Below are positions 12,240 to 23,164 of a stretch of 64,000 nt of DNA, piece by piece. The position numbers were made by a program, and so were the translations under genes. The notes beneath the pieces were generated by a model. That model saw only the letters and a program-made list of their open reading frames with translations, did not search any database and was not told the origin of the DNA. Location of the stretch: the NCBI RefSeq assembly GCF_000237925.1, contig NW_017386034.1:124001-188000 (forward strand), given 5' to 3'. Each line of letters opens with the position of its first letter. Positions within the stretch are counted from its first letter, which is position 1. Source of the stretch: Schistosoma mansoni (Eukaryota > Platyhelminthes > Trematoda > Strigeidida > Schistosomatidae).

Positions 12240-12450
12240 CTTGTTTGAATCTTCCAATTGTACAAGCAAGTGGCTATCAGGACTCAGCAGCTGAGTGGAT
12301 AACACGATGGCGTTGGAAGCGAAAGGTACTGAGTTCGAGTCCCAGAGTGAACATCAACTTTGAGATGCAGGTACATCCAGCTGATGAGTCCCAAATAGGA
12401 CGAAACGCGCGTCCTGGATTCCACTGTTAGCCACTATCCATCTTTGCTTA
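12240..12450 (+). mobile_element. Family A (Sm-alpha-like) SINE with hammerhead
   Basis: The tRNA-like body has an A-box (gctgagtggataacacgatgg) and B-box (tgagttcgagtccc). The hammerhead segment and the short segment gccactatccatctttgctt follow. The left edge (12240-12262) resembles an inverted piece of the family 3' end (cttgtttgaatcttcc). In full copies (19.9 and 26.8 kb) the element continues about 150 bases further 3', so this copy is 3'-truncated. Confidence 0.85.
12375..12419 (+). ncRNA. Hammerhead ribozyme (Sm-alpha type)
   Basis: Stem I is atccag (12375-12380) with ctggat (12414-12419). The core CTGATGA starts at 12381. Stem II is gtcc/ggac with a short loop, GAAA is at 12402-12405, and stem III is the very short self-complementary cgcgcg. 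GTC precedes the predicted cleavage between 12413 and 12414. This matches the known schistosome Sm-alpha hammerhead layout, and every conserved core base is present. Confidence 0.9.
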
Positions 12451-14340
12451 CTATGTTTATGTATATCTTTTTGGTGAAAGATTAGTATATAAATCTAAAC
12501 AGCTGAAATCAAAACTTTTAGTCAGTTTTGCTTATTTTCAAATACATTTATATTTATTCACAAACTCTGACGTGTGTTGCTATGATATTTATATATTTAG
12601 ATTTACCACAGAACTGCTTTTTTAATTTAAGTTGCATTTCATAGAAGAAATAATGGATTATTTGCTAAAGTATGTTAGTATTTTCTCTCATTTTTAAATA
12701 ACAAAGTTTTTATCGCGTCCATAAATTACTTAAAAACACTCAGTTTTTTATTAAAGAAAATAATTTTGAAAATTCCGGCACGACCGATCTTACAGATTTT
12801 ATTATGTAAGTATACTGTTAAATGCAATAGGATTCAAAACTATTGTGTGAAAGAAAAATTATTTCACTTTGTAATTGATTCATTGATAATATACTTTTAT
12901 TAATGAATGGTTTTATTGGGAGCTTGTTACATTGATGCTTGTCACATATAAAGAAATGAAGTTGAAATAAAACTATATCTCTTGACTATTAAATAAATTA
13001 TGAATGGAGAGGTTATGTTAAATTTTGTAGAGTACTATGCACTCGGATTTCTAAGGTACGTCTCAATAATCATACGAGCAAATAGCGATTATTAGTGTAG
13101 GTTACAAATTATGATATATACTTCTTAACTTAATGTGATGGTGTTTTCTAAACTGAAATCACGCATTACTCTCATAAATTTGCTTTACGAACTAAATTAT
13201 TTCAAGAAATCAATGGAAAATGACATTAAACACATTAGTTAATTTGACAAATCTATACCCGGTCAGTGAATTCAGATGTTTACAACTGAACAAATATATT
13301 GGAATCCGATGACTGAGATCTTAAAAACCTGATTTTCAAGCTCATAAACATGGTATTCAATTCCAATAGGAACATTTACGTAGGATTTATGTGGTAATAA
13401 TACTCAGTCTCACTGTTCAATATCAAATACTAATTTCGACTTATGTTCATTTTGATCTGCTTCATCGATTCTTTCTGATCAAAATATAGTTTCGGGAAAA
13501 TGTTAATGAATTTTCATGCTCTTTTCATTCGAACAATACACTAATAAGACTTATTGCCTTTTTCATATCTATCAAGTATAATAAAATAATCTTTATCCCC
13601 AATCTTAACATATGAAATTTGTAGTGATGTGTTGATCTTTCGAATACGTTTTTAAAGACAATTTAAACTTTAACCATGGAATGATATCAACCAATTAACC
13701 ATTGATAACCATCAGACGAACCGAACATATATATGGATTATTATAAACAATGATACTATTTATTACAAATCAATTAACATCCATACAGTAAATAAGTGAA
13801 ATGAAATAACTTCAACTTTGAAAAAAAATGTTTCTCCTTTTGTTTGCTCATTATTTATAAATTTCGCTTAATGCTTAGAGTAAATCAATTATTTGTTTAT
13901 TCATAAATATATTTCTTTCTTTTTTTTTTAAATAAAATAAAAATCATGTTTTCTTTTTTAATCAAGAAAACATCAACCCTTTTTTTTCTTAAAAAAAGAA
14001 AAAGAAGAAACGATTTAATCTGGAGTAAGTTTTGACCAAATTTTGTTGCTTATTTGAGTATAAAGAAAAAAAATCAAAGGAAATGAAGAATTTGAAAAAA
14101 AAAACGAAAAAAAGAAAAAAATTTTATATTCTTTATTCGAATCAAAAAGAGCAATCTATTTTCTTTTTTCTTTTCTTTTATTCACCAAAAAATTATGTTA
14201 ACTATGAATGAGATAAAATGATTTGAGAGTGATTTACTATGAACAATTTATCATATTTCATAATTTACTACAGTCTTCTATTTATAAAAATAAACTGTTA
14301 TTCTCAAAGAAGATTCAATTATGGGTAACTTCTAAAAACT
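12451..14340. other. AT-rich intergenic with homopurine/homopyrimidine patches
   Basis: No gene recognised. About 13917-14180 is dominated by A-runs and T-runs with few G or C, low-complexity sequence typical of this genome. Confidence 0.5.
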
Positions 14341-14655
14341 ATTTATAGATTAAATTCATTTAGTATTGTTTGTTTGAATCTTCCCATCGATGTGTTAGGA
14401 CTGCAACTGGTCAGTCTCTGATTGGCATATGTGCATACTGTGCGTATTGCCTCGATATAGCCTTAATTCACAAGCATGGTAAGCAGAGATGGATAGTGGC
14501 TAGCAGTTTGAAACGAGGGTACTGGGTTCGAGTCCCAGAGTGAACATCAACTTTGAGATGCAGGTACACCTAGCTGACGAGTCCCAAATAGGACGAAACG
14601 CGCGTCCTGGATTCCACTGCTAGCCACTATCCATCTCTGCCTACTATTTAAAGAT
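14341..14655. mobile_element. Family A SINE, inverted (head-to-head) copy
   Basis: About 14341-14507 is the minus-strand 3' half (complement of the tail, down to gatagtggctagcag). At about 14508 it switches directly to a plus-strand copy entering at the tRNA-like body (gaaacgagggtactgggttc). That copy runs through the B-box and hammerhead to ccatctctgcctac. The two outer segments gatggatagtggctagcag and gctagccactatccatc are inverted repeats. Confidence 0.8.
14568..14612 (+). ncRNA. Hammerhead ribozyme (Sm-alpha type), stem I weakened
   Basis: The core CTGACGA (14574 on), stem II, GAAA (14595-14598), stem III cgcgcg and the GTC cleavage triplet (cut after 14606) are all present. Stem I is acctag against ctggat, so it has a wobble and a mismatch compared with the 12375 copy. 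Confidence 0.75.
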
Positions 14656-17299
14656 TGTTATTATATAATTATTCTTATTGTATAGTTATTAGGTAACTAG
14701 ATCATATATATTTATATTTCTCTTATTATAAGTTTTCATTTGCATTATTAAGCACTATTATACGATTTATTATTCTTAAGTTATCCCTGAACTATTAGTT
14801 ACAGTATCTCACTCTCACATCCATTTTTCGCTTGATCTCGTACAATTGTTATGTTCTATTTTATGGTATAATGCGATCTGATTTGATTGTATATAATCTG
14901 CGCATGTTTGAAATACGTGATTCATATAGCAGAGGCTGATATTTGTGTTCCGGACTGAACCGGCTGGGTTAGGTAGGGGGACTACTGTCTCAGAGGGTCC
15001 AAAAGAACTCAGAATTGACTCTATTCTAGTCTACTGGTTAAAGTGTCATTGCTTTGACACAGTAACAAGGTCGTACAAGTCAGTGTTCTAAGTGACGATT
15101 TAGTGACGTAATATTTTTTAGTGGCTCAATATCTGGCTCCAGTAATATCGTCAGATGATTGCTATTGAAATATATGCTGACAATCCTCGCACATTATATC
15201 GACTTCAATCGCGTTGAAGAATAACGGAACTAAATAAGTCAAATACGAGAATGGATTTTTGAATATGTATGTTCCGTGCAGTCGTCGATCGGTAAGTGAA
15301 GCAAAATAAAATGACACGCAATGGAGAAGGCGAGTGGATCAACTCACCTTAATGAAGCTTTATTCAATATTTGTACTCAAATCGAATCAAGGCGAGGCAA
15401 GTAATTAACAAGGTAAAAAGTGACTCAAGAAGAATGAATAAATCAGTCTATCCGAAAGCTAGAATAAGATATGTGGGCTTGACAAGGCATAGGACATAAC
15501 ATAAAGCAGCCTATTCTCATTTACGAACAAGCTAGTAATGTATTTCATATTATTTTCATTGAGTGTTATGATTTTGATATTTAGATTATTTGTGTTTGAT
15601 TAAGAGACTGATTTTTAATTGTTAATTCTTTACAATATATGTTTATTTTTTGGTTACCAACATGAATACCCTAATTAAGAGGTAACTTAATTGTATTCAC
15701 TTGGAAACTCTTATTTTCTATAGAAAAAAAATCCAGACAAACAAAAAATGTAGAATTTATGATTAACAGAAATATCAAACTAAAATTTCAAAAAAATATT
15801 TTATTTCAGTTTATCTTAATTGTGTTAACCGCTGTCAAACTATTCTCATATTTTATGATTAATTAATCTTGAAAAGCGACCATGCTTTCTCTTTCCCATA
15901 TCAATTTCAATCGGATACATTGAATATATATCCTTTATTGAATATTGTAATGCGTTGTCATTCTACAGACTATTTTAATCATTGCTTTTCAAAATTTCTG
16001 TGTCATGTCATTTTATTTTATTGAAGTTCATAAGGTTTCTTTTCAAGATTAGTTTTTGCTTCCATTTCAGAAAATAAGATAAATTGTTAAATTACTATGA
16101 ATACACTATTAATTTCAGCCACAGTAGTAAGTGAGTCGTTTGGTAAAATTAGATTTTCTATAATAAAAAAAACACACAACAACAACAACCAAATAACGAA
16201 AATTCATTACGGTAAGTCTTGAGAAGCCTAGTCAGTTAAATTTTTGAGTAGGTAGATGAATAATGAAGAAACAATTTGTAAACATGGTTACAAATCTATT
16301 TCAATTAGTTAATGTGTCTATAAACACTAATATCAATGTCCGAATTCATTTTCTTCAATATAAAAATAAAATAATGAAATTGATAAAGAGGCGTACAATC
16401 ATAAAAAAGCAGTTACTTCAATATAGATAACTGAAGAATTGGAATGTAATAATCAATAAAAAATTACTGATATAACTACTATATTAAAAAAGAACAATGA
16501 CAGTCACTTCCTTTTTGATTTAACTTTCTTTATATTCTCTTTGGCACTGATTGGAAAAGTTTTCAGTTCTAATCTGGATTTAAGGACAATTATATGTTAC
16601 CTGGTGATATATATACCTGGTTTTAGGAATGATATGAAATTACAACTCTGGATATTTTAAGAGCGGGTTATGAAGAAAAATATTGATTAGATAAGTCAAA
16701 ACAGTTACTGCATTTAAATGTTTTTGATGAGATCACCGTTAAGGAATCGCAGAATGTAAATTCTTATAGTTGACGAAGGATCACATATCTGGCTAGTCAG
16801 CATTTAGTGTCTCTAACCCTTTACAAATAAACTGATTGAATTGCAGTTATCTACCATATTCTGTTACATCATCTAGGTTATATTTTTCTGAACAAGGAAA
16901 ACAAATAACCATTAAGCTTAGGTTATTGTTACTCAAAATAGTAACGTTGGTTTGTCGATATGGTCCAGTTTTTGCTGCTTTGATAATTTAATAATGTAAT
17001 CTGAATACATTAATTCTACTCATGTTCGTATAAATATACATTAAATTAGATAAACACTGAAAAAGGTATCGTAATGTTATTGAATATTTTATTTAGCGAA
17101 AATGGGTCCTAAAATAGGATGAATTTGTTTAGTAGTCATTTTTGATCTTATAAAATACATCCTAAAGTCAAGATTAAAGTACAATATTCAATCAGTCAAG
17201 ATGATTTTCCATTTGTTTCTGTCATCCCATTTTAGTCGGTTAAGATTGGGTAGAAAAACATAGGTGATACATAAACACACTTTTCATAACAACGAATTT
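14656..17299. other. Intergenic, with an unclassified GC-richer patch
   Basis: Mostly AT-rich without recognisable genes. About 14930-15560 is less AT-rich (cggactgaaccggctgggtt and on) and looks like foreign repeat sequence, possibly retroelement non-coding DNA. I see no coding domain in it and do not assign a family. Confidence 0.35.
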
Positions 17300-17465
17300 G
17301 AGCAGCTGTATATTGAGGCGGGATTGTCTTAATGCTCGTGGGACTCGAACTCAGAACCTTCGATCTCGCGCGACTAATGAGCCCTGATCCAACGGTGTTA
17401 ACGTCTAACTTCAACTTCAAGTTTTTCAGTAGTGGTCTGACATTGACCGGTTCATGATCTCCGCA
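17300..17465 (-). mobile_element. Old family B SINE, minus tRNA-like body with plus-strand tail
   Basis: The complement of the B-box (gggactcgaactcagaacc), of the A-box region and of the lead-in (cggtgttaacgtctaac) lies on the minus strand. It is joined near 17420 to a plus-strand tail (gtggtctgacattgaccggttcatgat). Another mixed-orientation copy. The ribozyme segment is not preserved. Confidence 0.55.
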
Positions 17466-17807
17466 ACCCTATACTTGATAGATTAATTTTTGTAAGTACT
17501 GAACTCACGATAGGTGTATGTGAGAAACGAAGTTGGTATACACCAAATAGCTTTTCAGCTTAACACCAAACATAATCATTATGAAAGTTCTATTGAATTT
17601 TAAGTTATGTACGTTCCTCATGTGGGGATTTGTTAAATACCAATTAACCTCGTGGCATTAATAGCTTTAAACATAATATGCTGTTTTATAGTAACCCGCC
17701 GAAACTAATAACATTGTTGAAATTAGTTCTGTCTTTCATTTTCAGATGCTTAAATATAAGTTGGAATGTTTTTAAATAATTACATAATTTTATAAGACTG
17801 TGTCAAG

Positions 17808-18080
17808 ATGGACTATTTAGACGGGTCAAAAAGAGTTATCGAAGTAGTTATTCTGATCACACATAAAACTAAAACTGTAAGAAACATCATTAAGTATAAA
17901 GATGTAGTAGATCAACGTGATTTGAGCTCGTTTCCTAAAGATATACATCAGTTTTATTTAGTTAGATTAAAAATCTCAAAAGACAGATATCATGTTATGA
18001 TTTATTCGTATTTTGCCGACAGATATTCAACACCAGTGAACGAAAATGCTTTATCGAATTTAAATTACTCGAATAATTGA
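17808..18080 (+). CDS. Uncharacterised 90-codon open frame
   Basis: An ATG-initiated frame of ordinary, non-repetitive composition (starts MDYLDGSKRVIEVV, ends in an Asn/Ser-rich tail). I recognise no domain, signal peptide or membrane span. It has no obvious splice partners nearby. In AT-rich DNA of this length a chance frame of 90 codons is possible, so it may not be a gene. Confidence 0.15.
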   Translation: MDYLDGSKRVIEVVILITHKTKTVRNIIKYKDVVDQRDLSSFPKDIHQFYLVRLKISKDRYHVMIYSYFADRYSTPVNENALSNLNYSNN

Positions 18081-18534
18081 TATATTATTAAGACATGAAT
18101 TTAAAAATTAATTTCCTCTACTGAATGATGTTAGCTAAAATACTGCTTGAAATCCAGAGGAAGCAGTACCATCATTACATTAAGAAATACATTTTGTAAA
18201 CCAGGTAGAGCTGTTTAACATTTCCAGTTAGCTAAACTATACTCTATGACAATTCTCAATAAAACTTCAAGATTTTTGCTGAAGGATTACTAAAAGAGTT
18301 CTTACTATAAACTAGCATTCTTTAGAAGCCAATTTTATGATATTTAGTATTATAGTTCCACCAGTTCATTATACGGTTCACTGAAATACAAACTTCTGCT
18401 CATTTATTACATAGACCGCATTATAATTATAGAAGCACTAGAGCTAACTAATCAATATCATTCATGCCACGTGATAGTCGGATGTAGTCAGAAATGAGAT
18501 ACACATTAAACAAATGAATATTTTTCTCAGAATA

Positions 18535-18690
18535 AATGCTAAACGCGAGATATGAAGGTAGTGAGTTCGATTCCAAAAGAACTCGTGATTGCTCACTACC
18601 ATCGAACAGTGCCATATTAGAAGGAAACAGCTGTTTTGCGCCTCAAGATTCCAAATAGTTGTCTAACTAAAATCTTTTCGTGATGTAGAC
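18535..18690 (+). mobile_element. Family B SINE relic
   Basis: A diverged plus-strand body with a B-box-like gtgagttcgattcc, a ribozyme-like segment (ggaaacagctgttttgc) and a tail (agttgtctaactaaa). The core is no longer recognisable. Confidence 0.4.
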
Positions 18691-19394
18691 TTCATGATCA
18701 TACATTTTAAACCACTAATTTATACAACGATAGCTTTTTACTTTCTCACATGATTCAAAAATACTTTACAAACGTTAATAGTGTTAATATCTTTTCATAG
18801 TAAATTACATTTTCGCTTGTAAAAAATAAACAAATTTAAGACTAAACGTTGAATAAGTTATGCGTTTAAATCTTTAAAAGCCATCCTTAAATTTCACTAC
18901 TACATTATTAGAGAAAAAAAGCTATTTGCTCCAGTAACAAAATGCTTTTATTCTAACAAGCTCATGTCGGTTGCTATAAAATTGATACCCGATTGTTCAT
19001 TTTTTTTAAATTTTAGAGTAGTTTCCAATGGTAATTAAAAAAACATGTTTTATTTTGTACTTACGTTTAAAGTAGTCAAATAAAGATAAGAACAAGTCAT
19101 GTTGTCATCCAGGTTGCAAATCTTAATAATCTTTACCACGCGAGGAATGTTTCCGTATTTGTTTGCTTTTAGAGCATAACGCATACATACTAAAACACCT
19201 GCCGATATCTATCGATTAAACAACTCTGGTTACTCTTATTATCAGTCAGTTGTTTTTGCGTTTACTTGAAAATTGTGTTCACCTTGTCCCGATGAAGTTT
19301 CTGTATTGTATGTTTAGTAATAAAGGATATTTTAAACCGAATTCTTTTACATTTCCGTCCTATGTAACACTTTCAATAGTATGTGCTACACCAT

Positions 19395-19600
19395 GAGTTT
19401 CGCTACCATAGACTGACCTAAGTTAGTCAACCACTGGTAGTTTGAAAGCACTGGACAGCTGCTTCCATCTTAGATGGGACTCCTCAACAGTGCATGTCCA
19501 TGACCTCACCACGGAGGGTTAAAACCACAACTTTAGGTCTAGAGCGTAAAACCCCGAATTTCTAAACCATTGATGAGTAATGCAATGGTATACATATCTA
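19395..19600 (-). mobile_element. Family B SINE relic (minus strand)
   Basis: Complements of the tail (ctaagttagtcaaccactgg), of the ribozyme segment (agcactggacagctgcttcc, tgggactcctcaacagtgca) and of the tRNA-like part (ctaaaccattgatgag). Strongly diverged. Confidence 0.5.
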
Positions 19601-19869
19601 GCTCTAAAAGATTCTCGATGTATATCAGTTAGTTCATTTTTCACTGGTGAGATCATATGTCTTGGATCGGATTTCTGACGTTAGAGTCGCGAATAAGCAT
19701 TGCTGAGGTGTCCATATTAAAATTAAATAATTATTTAGTAACATAGGTTTGCAACGGTTACCTAATTTATGTTGGTTTCTGATCTCAATGAGATCCAACT
19801 ATCTTCACAACCTCAACGCTGAAAATACTAGAACATTTTTAAAATTTCAGTTAAAACTAAAAAAACATA

Positions 19870-20355
19870 TTAATCAAAGATGGATAGTGGATAACAGTGG
19901 AATCCAAGACGCGAGTTTCTTCCTATTCGGGACTCTTCAGCTGAATGTACTTGCATTTCAGAGTTTATGTTCACTATGGGACTTGAACCCAGTTCAGTCC
20001 GCTTCAAACGCCATCGCGTTATCCCCAATGCACAAGCAAGTGGCTATCAGGACTCAGCAGCTGAGTGGATAACACGATGGCGTTTGAAACGAAAGGTACT
20101 TGGTTCGAGTTCCATAGTGAACATCAACTCTAAGATTCAGGTACATCCACCTGACGAGTCCCGAATAGGACGAAACGCGCGTCCTGAATTTCAATGCTAG
20201 CCACTATCCATTTTCGCTTATAATGCTTGCAAATTAAGGCTATATTGAGGCAATACGTACAGTATGCATATATGCCAATTAGAGATTGACCAGTTGCAGT
20301 CCTAAACATCAATAAGAAGATTCAAACAAACAATACCAAATGAATTTAAGAAACA
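19870..20355. mobile_element. Family A SINE, complete head-to-head pair
   Basis: About 19870-20025 is a minus-strand copy (complement of stem, hammerhead, B-box and A-box). About 20035-20355 is a full plus-strand copy through to its 3' end (gattcaaacaaacaatacc). The two tRNA-like starts face each other, giving an inverted repeat with ribozyme segments on both strands. The minus ribozyme has core CTGAAGA but a changed base before GAAA. The plus one (20145-20189) keeps CTGACGA and GAAA with a damaged stem I. Confidence 0.85.
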
Positions 20356-21230
20356 TATTTATTGTAACATAAATGAAGTTACTTACCATGTTCAGGATTA
20401 GATTTTATAGGTATTAATTCCACTTTTTGTCTTTGAATATTTTGTGAATAAGATCCAGTAGTATAATATGGTAAATTTGATTTAAATAAATTAAACATTT
20501 CAGGTGAAATTTCAGTTGTTTTAAAAGTGAATAACATTAAATTAATATTAATAATCAATAAAATAATTTTTATTTTAATAATTAAATTATTCCAAATGAA
20601 ATGAGTTAAATAATTAAAAGTTATTAACAACATACTATATACACTAAAACATAGAATTACATCTTGTTTTAGTTAAAAGTTTTTTTTTGGTGTTTTTTTC
20701 TGTTTTTTGTTTTTTTTTACTTTTCATACATTTTTCATAGGATTGTATCCTTTAAAAAGATAATGAATAAATGATTGTTTAAAATGATCATTGTACTATA
20801 TAAATATAAATGATATTTAAAAATAAAAAGTTACAGTTTAAATTTAAAATATTAACCAATTAAATATTCAGAAAAAAATAACCAATCATATTGTGGGGTT
20901 TATAAGTAAAATATAGAAAATAAATGGAAACGTTTTTTTTCATTGTCTCTCTTTTTTTTTATTATTTATTTATTAAAAATAAGTTAGCAAATATTATTTT
21001 AAGAGAAAAAATAAAATGAAAATTCAATAATAATAAAAAAAGAGAAAAAACAAAAAAAATTTTTAAAAAAATGGTATGAATGGTAGTTTTTTTAGAATAA
21101 ATGACTTTTTGTTTTTCTTTCACAGTTTAATTACACTCCCATCTGTCTAATTCAATATTTTTTTTTAGAATAAACAAATAAACTTGTAAGCTTACATGCT
21201 TACATGTGTTGTTCTAATTTTCACAATGGG
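20356..21230. other. Very AT-rich intergenic, T- and A-runs
   Basis: Low-complexity AT-rich DNA (T-runs around 20680-20720, mixed A/T runs to 21090). No gene seen. Confidence 0.5.
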
Positions 21231-21234
21231 AATC

Positions 21235-21960
21235 TTTTATATTCTAAAATAAACTTGTTCATCAGGCTCTACAATTATAAGTTCATAATTATTTTGATAT
21301 TTTACATAGGCCAAAATGAGGCATGTTATTAATTCATTTGACAATGTTATATGTTAAAAAATGGTGAACGTTTGCGTCTGTTACGACATATATATACTTC
21401 AAAATTGTGTTGTTTGTAAATTAGAAAGGTCATTTAATAAAGGTCAAGGTGATTTGTAATCAAGTGTCTAGTCACAATCAATATAATAGTAATTTAGGAA
21501 AAATGAAAATGCAAAAAATTGTGTGAATAAAATGCTTAGTAGAAGAATTTCATCTTGTTAATTGAGATAATAATGATAAATAATAGTAAGATTGTTGTAT
21601 GTAATAAAAGGGGTGTTATCAAGGTAATTACAACAAACGAATTGAGAATGATGGATGTGAAGATCAGAATGGGTTTTGTGGAGATTTCAGTATTTTGCAT
21701 AGTTGAAATCATGAGTCAATTGAAGCTAGACCACCAAGGAAAACCTGGAAGCACTGGACAGCCGTTTCGTTCTATTATGGGACTCCTCAGCAGTGAAGAT
21801 TAAGATAGAGGTGATCAAAAGGAAAAAAAGGGGAGAGGTTTATAATATTTCGTTTAGGTATCCAGTGCTCCAGTAGTAGGCCAAGGTAAACATAGAGACT
21901 GGATATACCTGATGATGAAGTTATTGAAAACAATTGTTCGCTCACATACTGTTCATTTTT
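21235..21960 (-). mobile_element. Penelope-like element fragment with an opposing ribozyme-like end
   Basis: About 21250-21664 is the minus-strand 3' non-coding part shared with 35905-36370. It resumes at 21793 and runs to a trace of the ORF end (gtaggccaaggtaaacatag, then ggatatac). At 21909 it changes strand: CTGATGATGAAGTTATTGAAA followed by the palindrome aacaattgtt and cgctc, that is, the same terminal fold on the plus strand. A family B SINE fragment is inserted at 21665-21792. No endonuclease domain is left. Confidence 0.65.
21665..21792 (-). mobile_element. Family B SINE fragment inserted in a Penelope-like element, 8-base target duplication
   Basis: The minus-strand 3' half of a family B SINE (tail to hammerhead) is flanked by gtgaagat at 21657-21664 and again at 21793-21800. 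The undisturbed target is seen at about 36374 (gatgtgaagattaag). The 5' truncation point on the minus strand lies inside hammerhead stem I, just before the CTGAGGA core. Confidence 0.8.
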
Positions 21961-22134
21961 AAATATTCTATGGGGATCTTTAAACTGCCAAATAAACTTT
22001 TTTTTAATGATAATTTTAAAAAAAATATTTTCGAAAATATTCCTCACAATTTTGAATGATCATTTTATCAATTATTTTCTTTAGTAAAATCAAATAAAAT
22101 TCTTTGAGAGAACTTTTATTTGAAGTAAAACATT

Positions 22135-22375
22135 TTAATTTCAATGGTTAGGATCATGAGTCCATTTAAACTAGACAACCACGGAAAACCTAGAAACACT
22201 GGACAGCCATTTCATCCTAGTATGGGACTCCTCAACACTGAACATCCACGATCTCACCTCTCAAATACCGAACGAAGCAACCGTCCACTGCTTCCAGGTT
22301 TTTCATGATGGTCTAGCTTTAATTGACTCATAATATTAACTATTGAAATTACCATAATATCCACAAAAACCTCTT
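22135..22375. mobile_element. Family B SINE, inverted 3' halves
   Basis: About 22145-22262 is a minus-strand tail plus ribozyme segment (ggacagccatttcatcctag). About 22270-22375 is a plus-strand ribozyme end and tail (ccactgcttccaggttttt, agctttaattgactcataat). The tRNA-like body is absent between them. Confidence 0.65.
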
Positions 22376-22639
22376 TCTGTAACTAAAACACTAATTTTTA
22401 AGTAATATTTTACATGTAGATTAAAACAAATTAGATCTATTTCAATGGAATATAAAATAATCATTGTTATATTGAGCTATAATTTTTATTGATACACTTA
22501 AATATTTATGTTGTTGTTACTGAATATTTTGATTGATATTTAATAAGAGATTGACAAACTCGTACCTAATTCATACAACTTTAGTGACCAAGTTTATGTG
22601 AACTCAAAGAAAGTATATTGATATTAAAGACTAATATTT

Positions 22640-22679
22640 GAACGAAGAATATTCTTTTCAATAAATTCTCTTCAGGTTC
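22640..22679 (-). ncRNA. Minimal hammerhead-like motif (Penelope-related), minus arm
   Basis: Read on the minus strand: GAAC, core CTGAAGA, a short AT-only stem II, GAA, a 12-base palindrome AAGAATATTCTT as stem III, C, then GTTC closing stem I. Predicted cleavage follows the C opposite 22644. Stem II is weak, so activity is uncertain. Confidence 0.55.
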
Positions 22680-23103
22680 TACAATTATATATCCAAATTA
22701 ATAATCCGAAATAATGGCCAGGTTAAAGGCAAAGTACATCGTTTAAAGCATGGAAATTTAGGAATGTTAATTCCCCCTAGATATGATTCATTCACTTCGC
22801 ATTGATCCCTCCTTATTACGTCTCACTAATTTTTCACACAATTTAGTCTTCCACTTGATCGAATTGTAATTGCACTATCATATCTCTCTCACCCTATCTG
22901 ACCCATATTTATTCTGATCACAGATCTTAAATTTTCACTCATCATATATACAGATTCAAGTTAACATTCTATATCAGTCAACATCAACATTAACAATTTT
23001 ATTCTATTTCGTTGGACAATCCTAAATTTACATACATTAAACAATGTACTTTGCCTTTAACCTGGCCAATTTTATGGACTACTAATTTGGATATATAATT
23101 GTA

Positions 23104-23143
23104 GAACCTGAAGAGAATTTATTGAAAAGAATATTCTTCGTTC
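23104..23143 (+). ncRNA. Minimal hammerhead-like motif (Penelope-related), plus arm
   Basis: GAAC (23104-23107), CTGAAGAG, AATTTATT (3-bp stem with a 2-base loop), GAA (23124-23126), palindromic stem III (23127-23138), C23139, GTTC (23140-23143). Identical to the motif in the opposite arm. Confidence 0.55.
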
Positions 23144-23164
23144 AAATATTAGTCTTTTAATATA

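Larger units (their letters stand above)
22621..23164. mobile_element. Penelope-related foldback element, ribozyme-like fold in each arm
   Basis: Arms of about 115-125 bases (22621-22745 and 23037-23164) are inverted repeats; both carry the attatatatccaaatta and ggccaggttaaaggcaaagt segments or their complements. Each arm holds the same hammerhead-like fold, on the minus strand at 22640-22679 and on the plus strand at 23104-23143. The 290-base middle is AT-rich, without coding. The arm sequence is related to the ends of the Penelope-like loci at 27.6 and 35.9 kb, so I call it a non-autonomous derivative. Confidence 0.7.
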
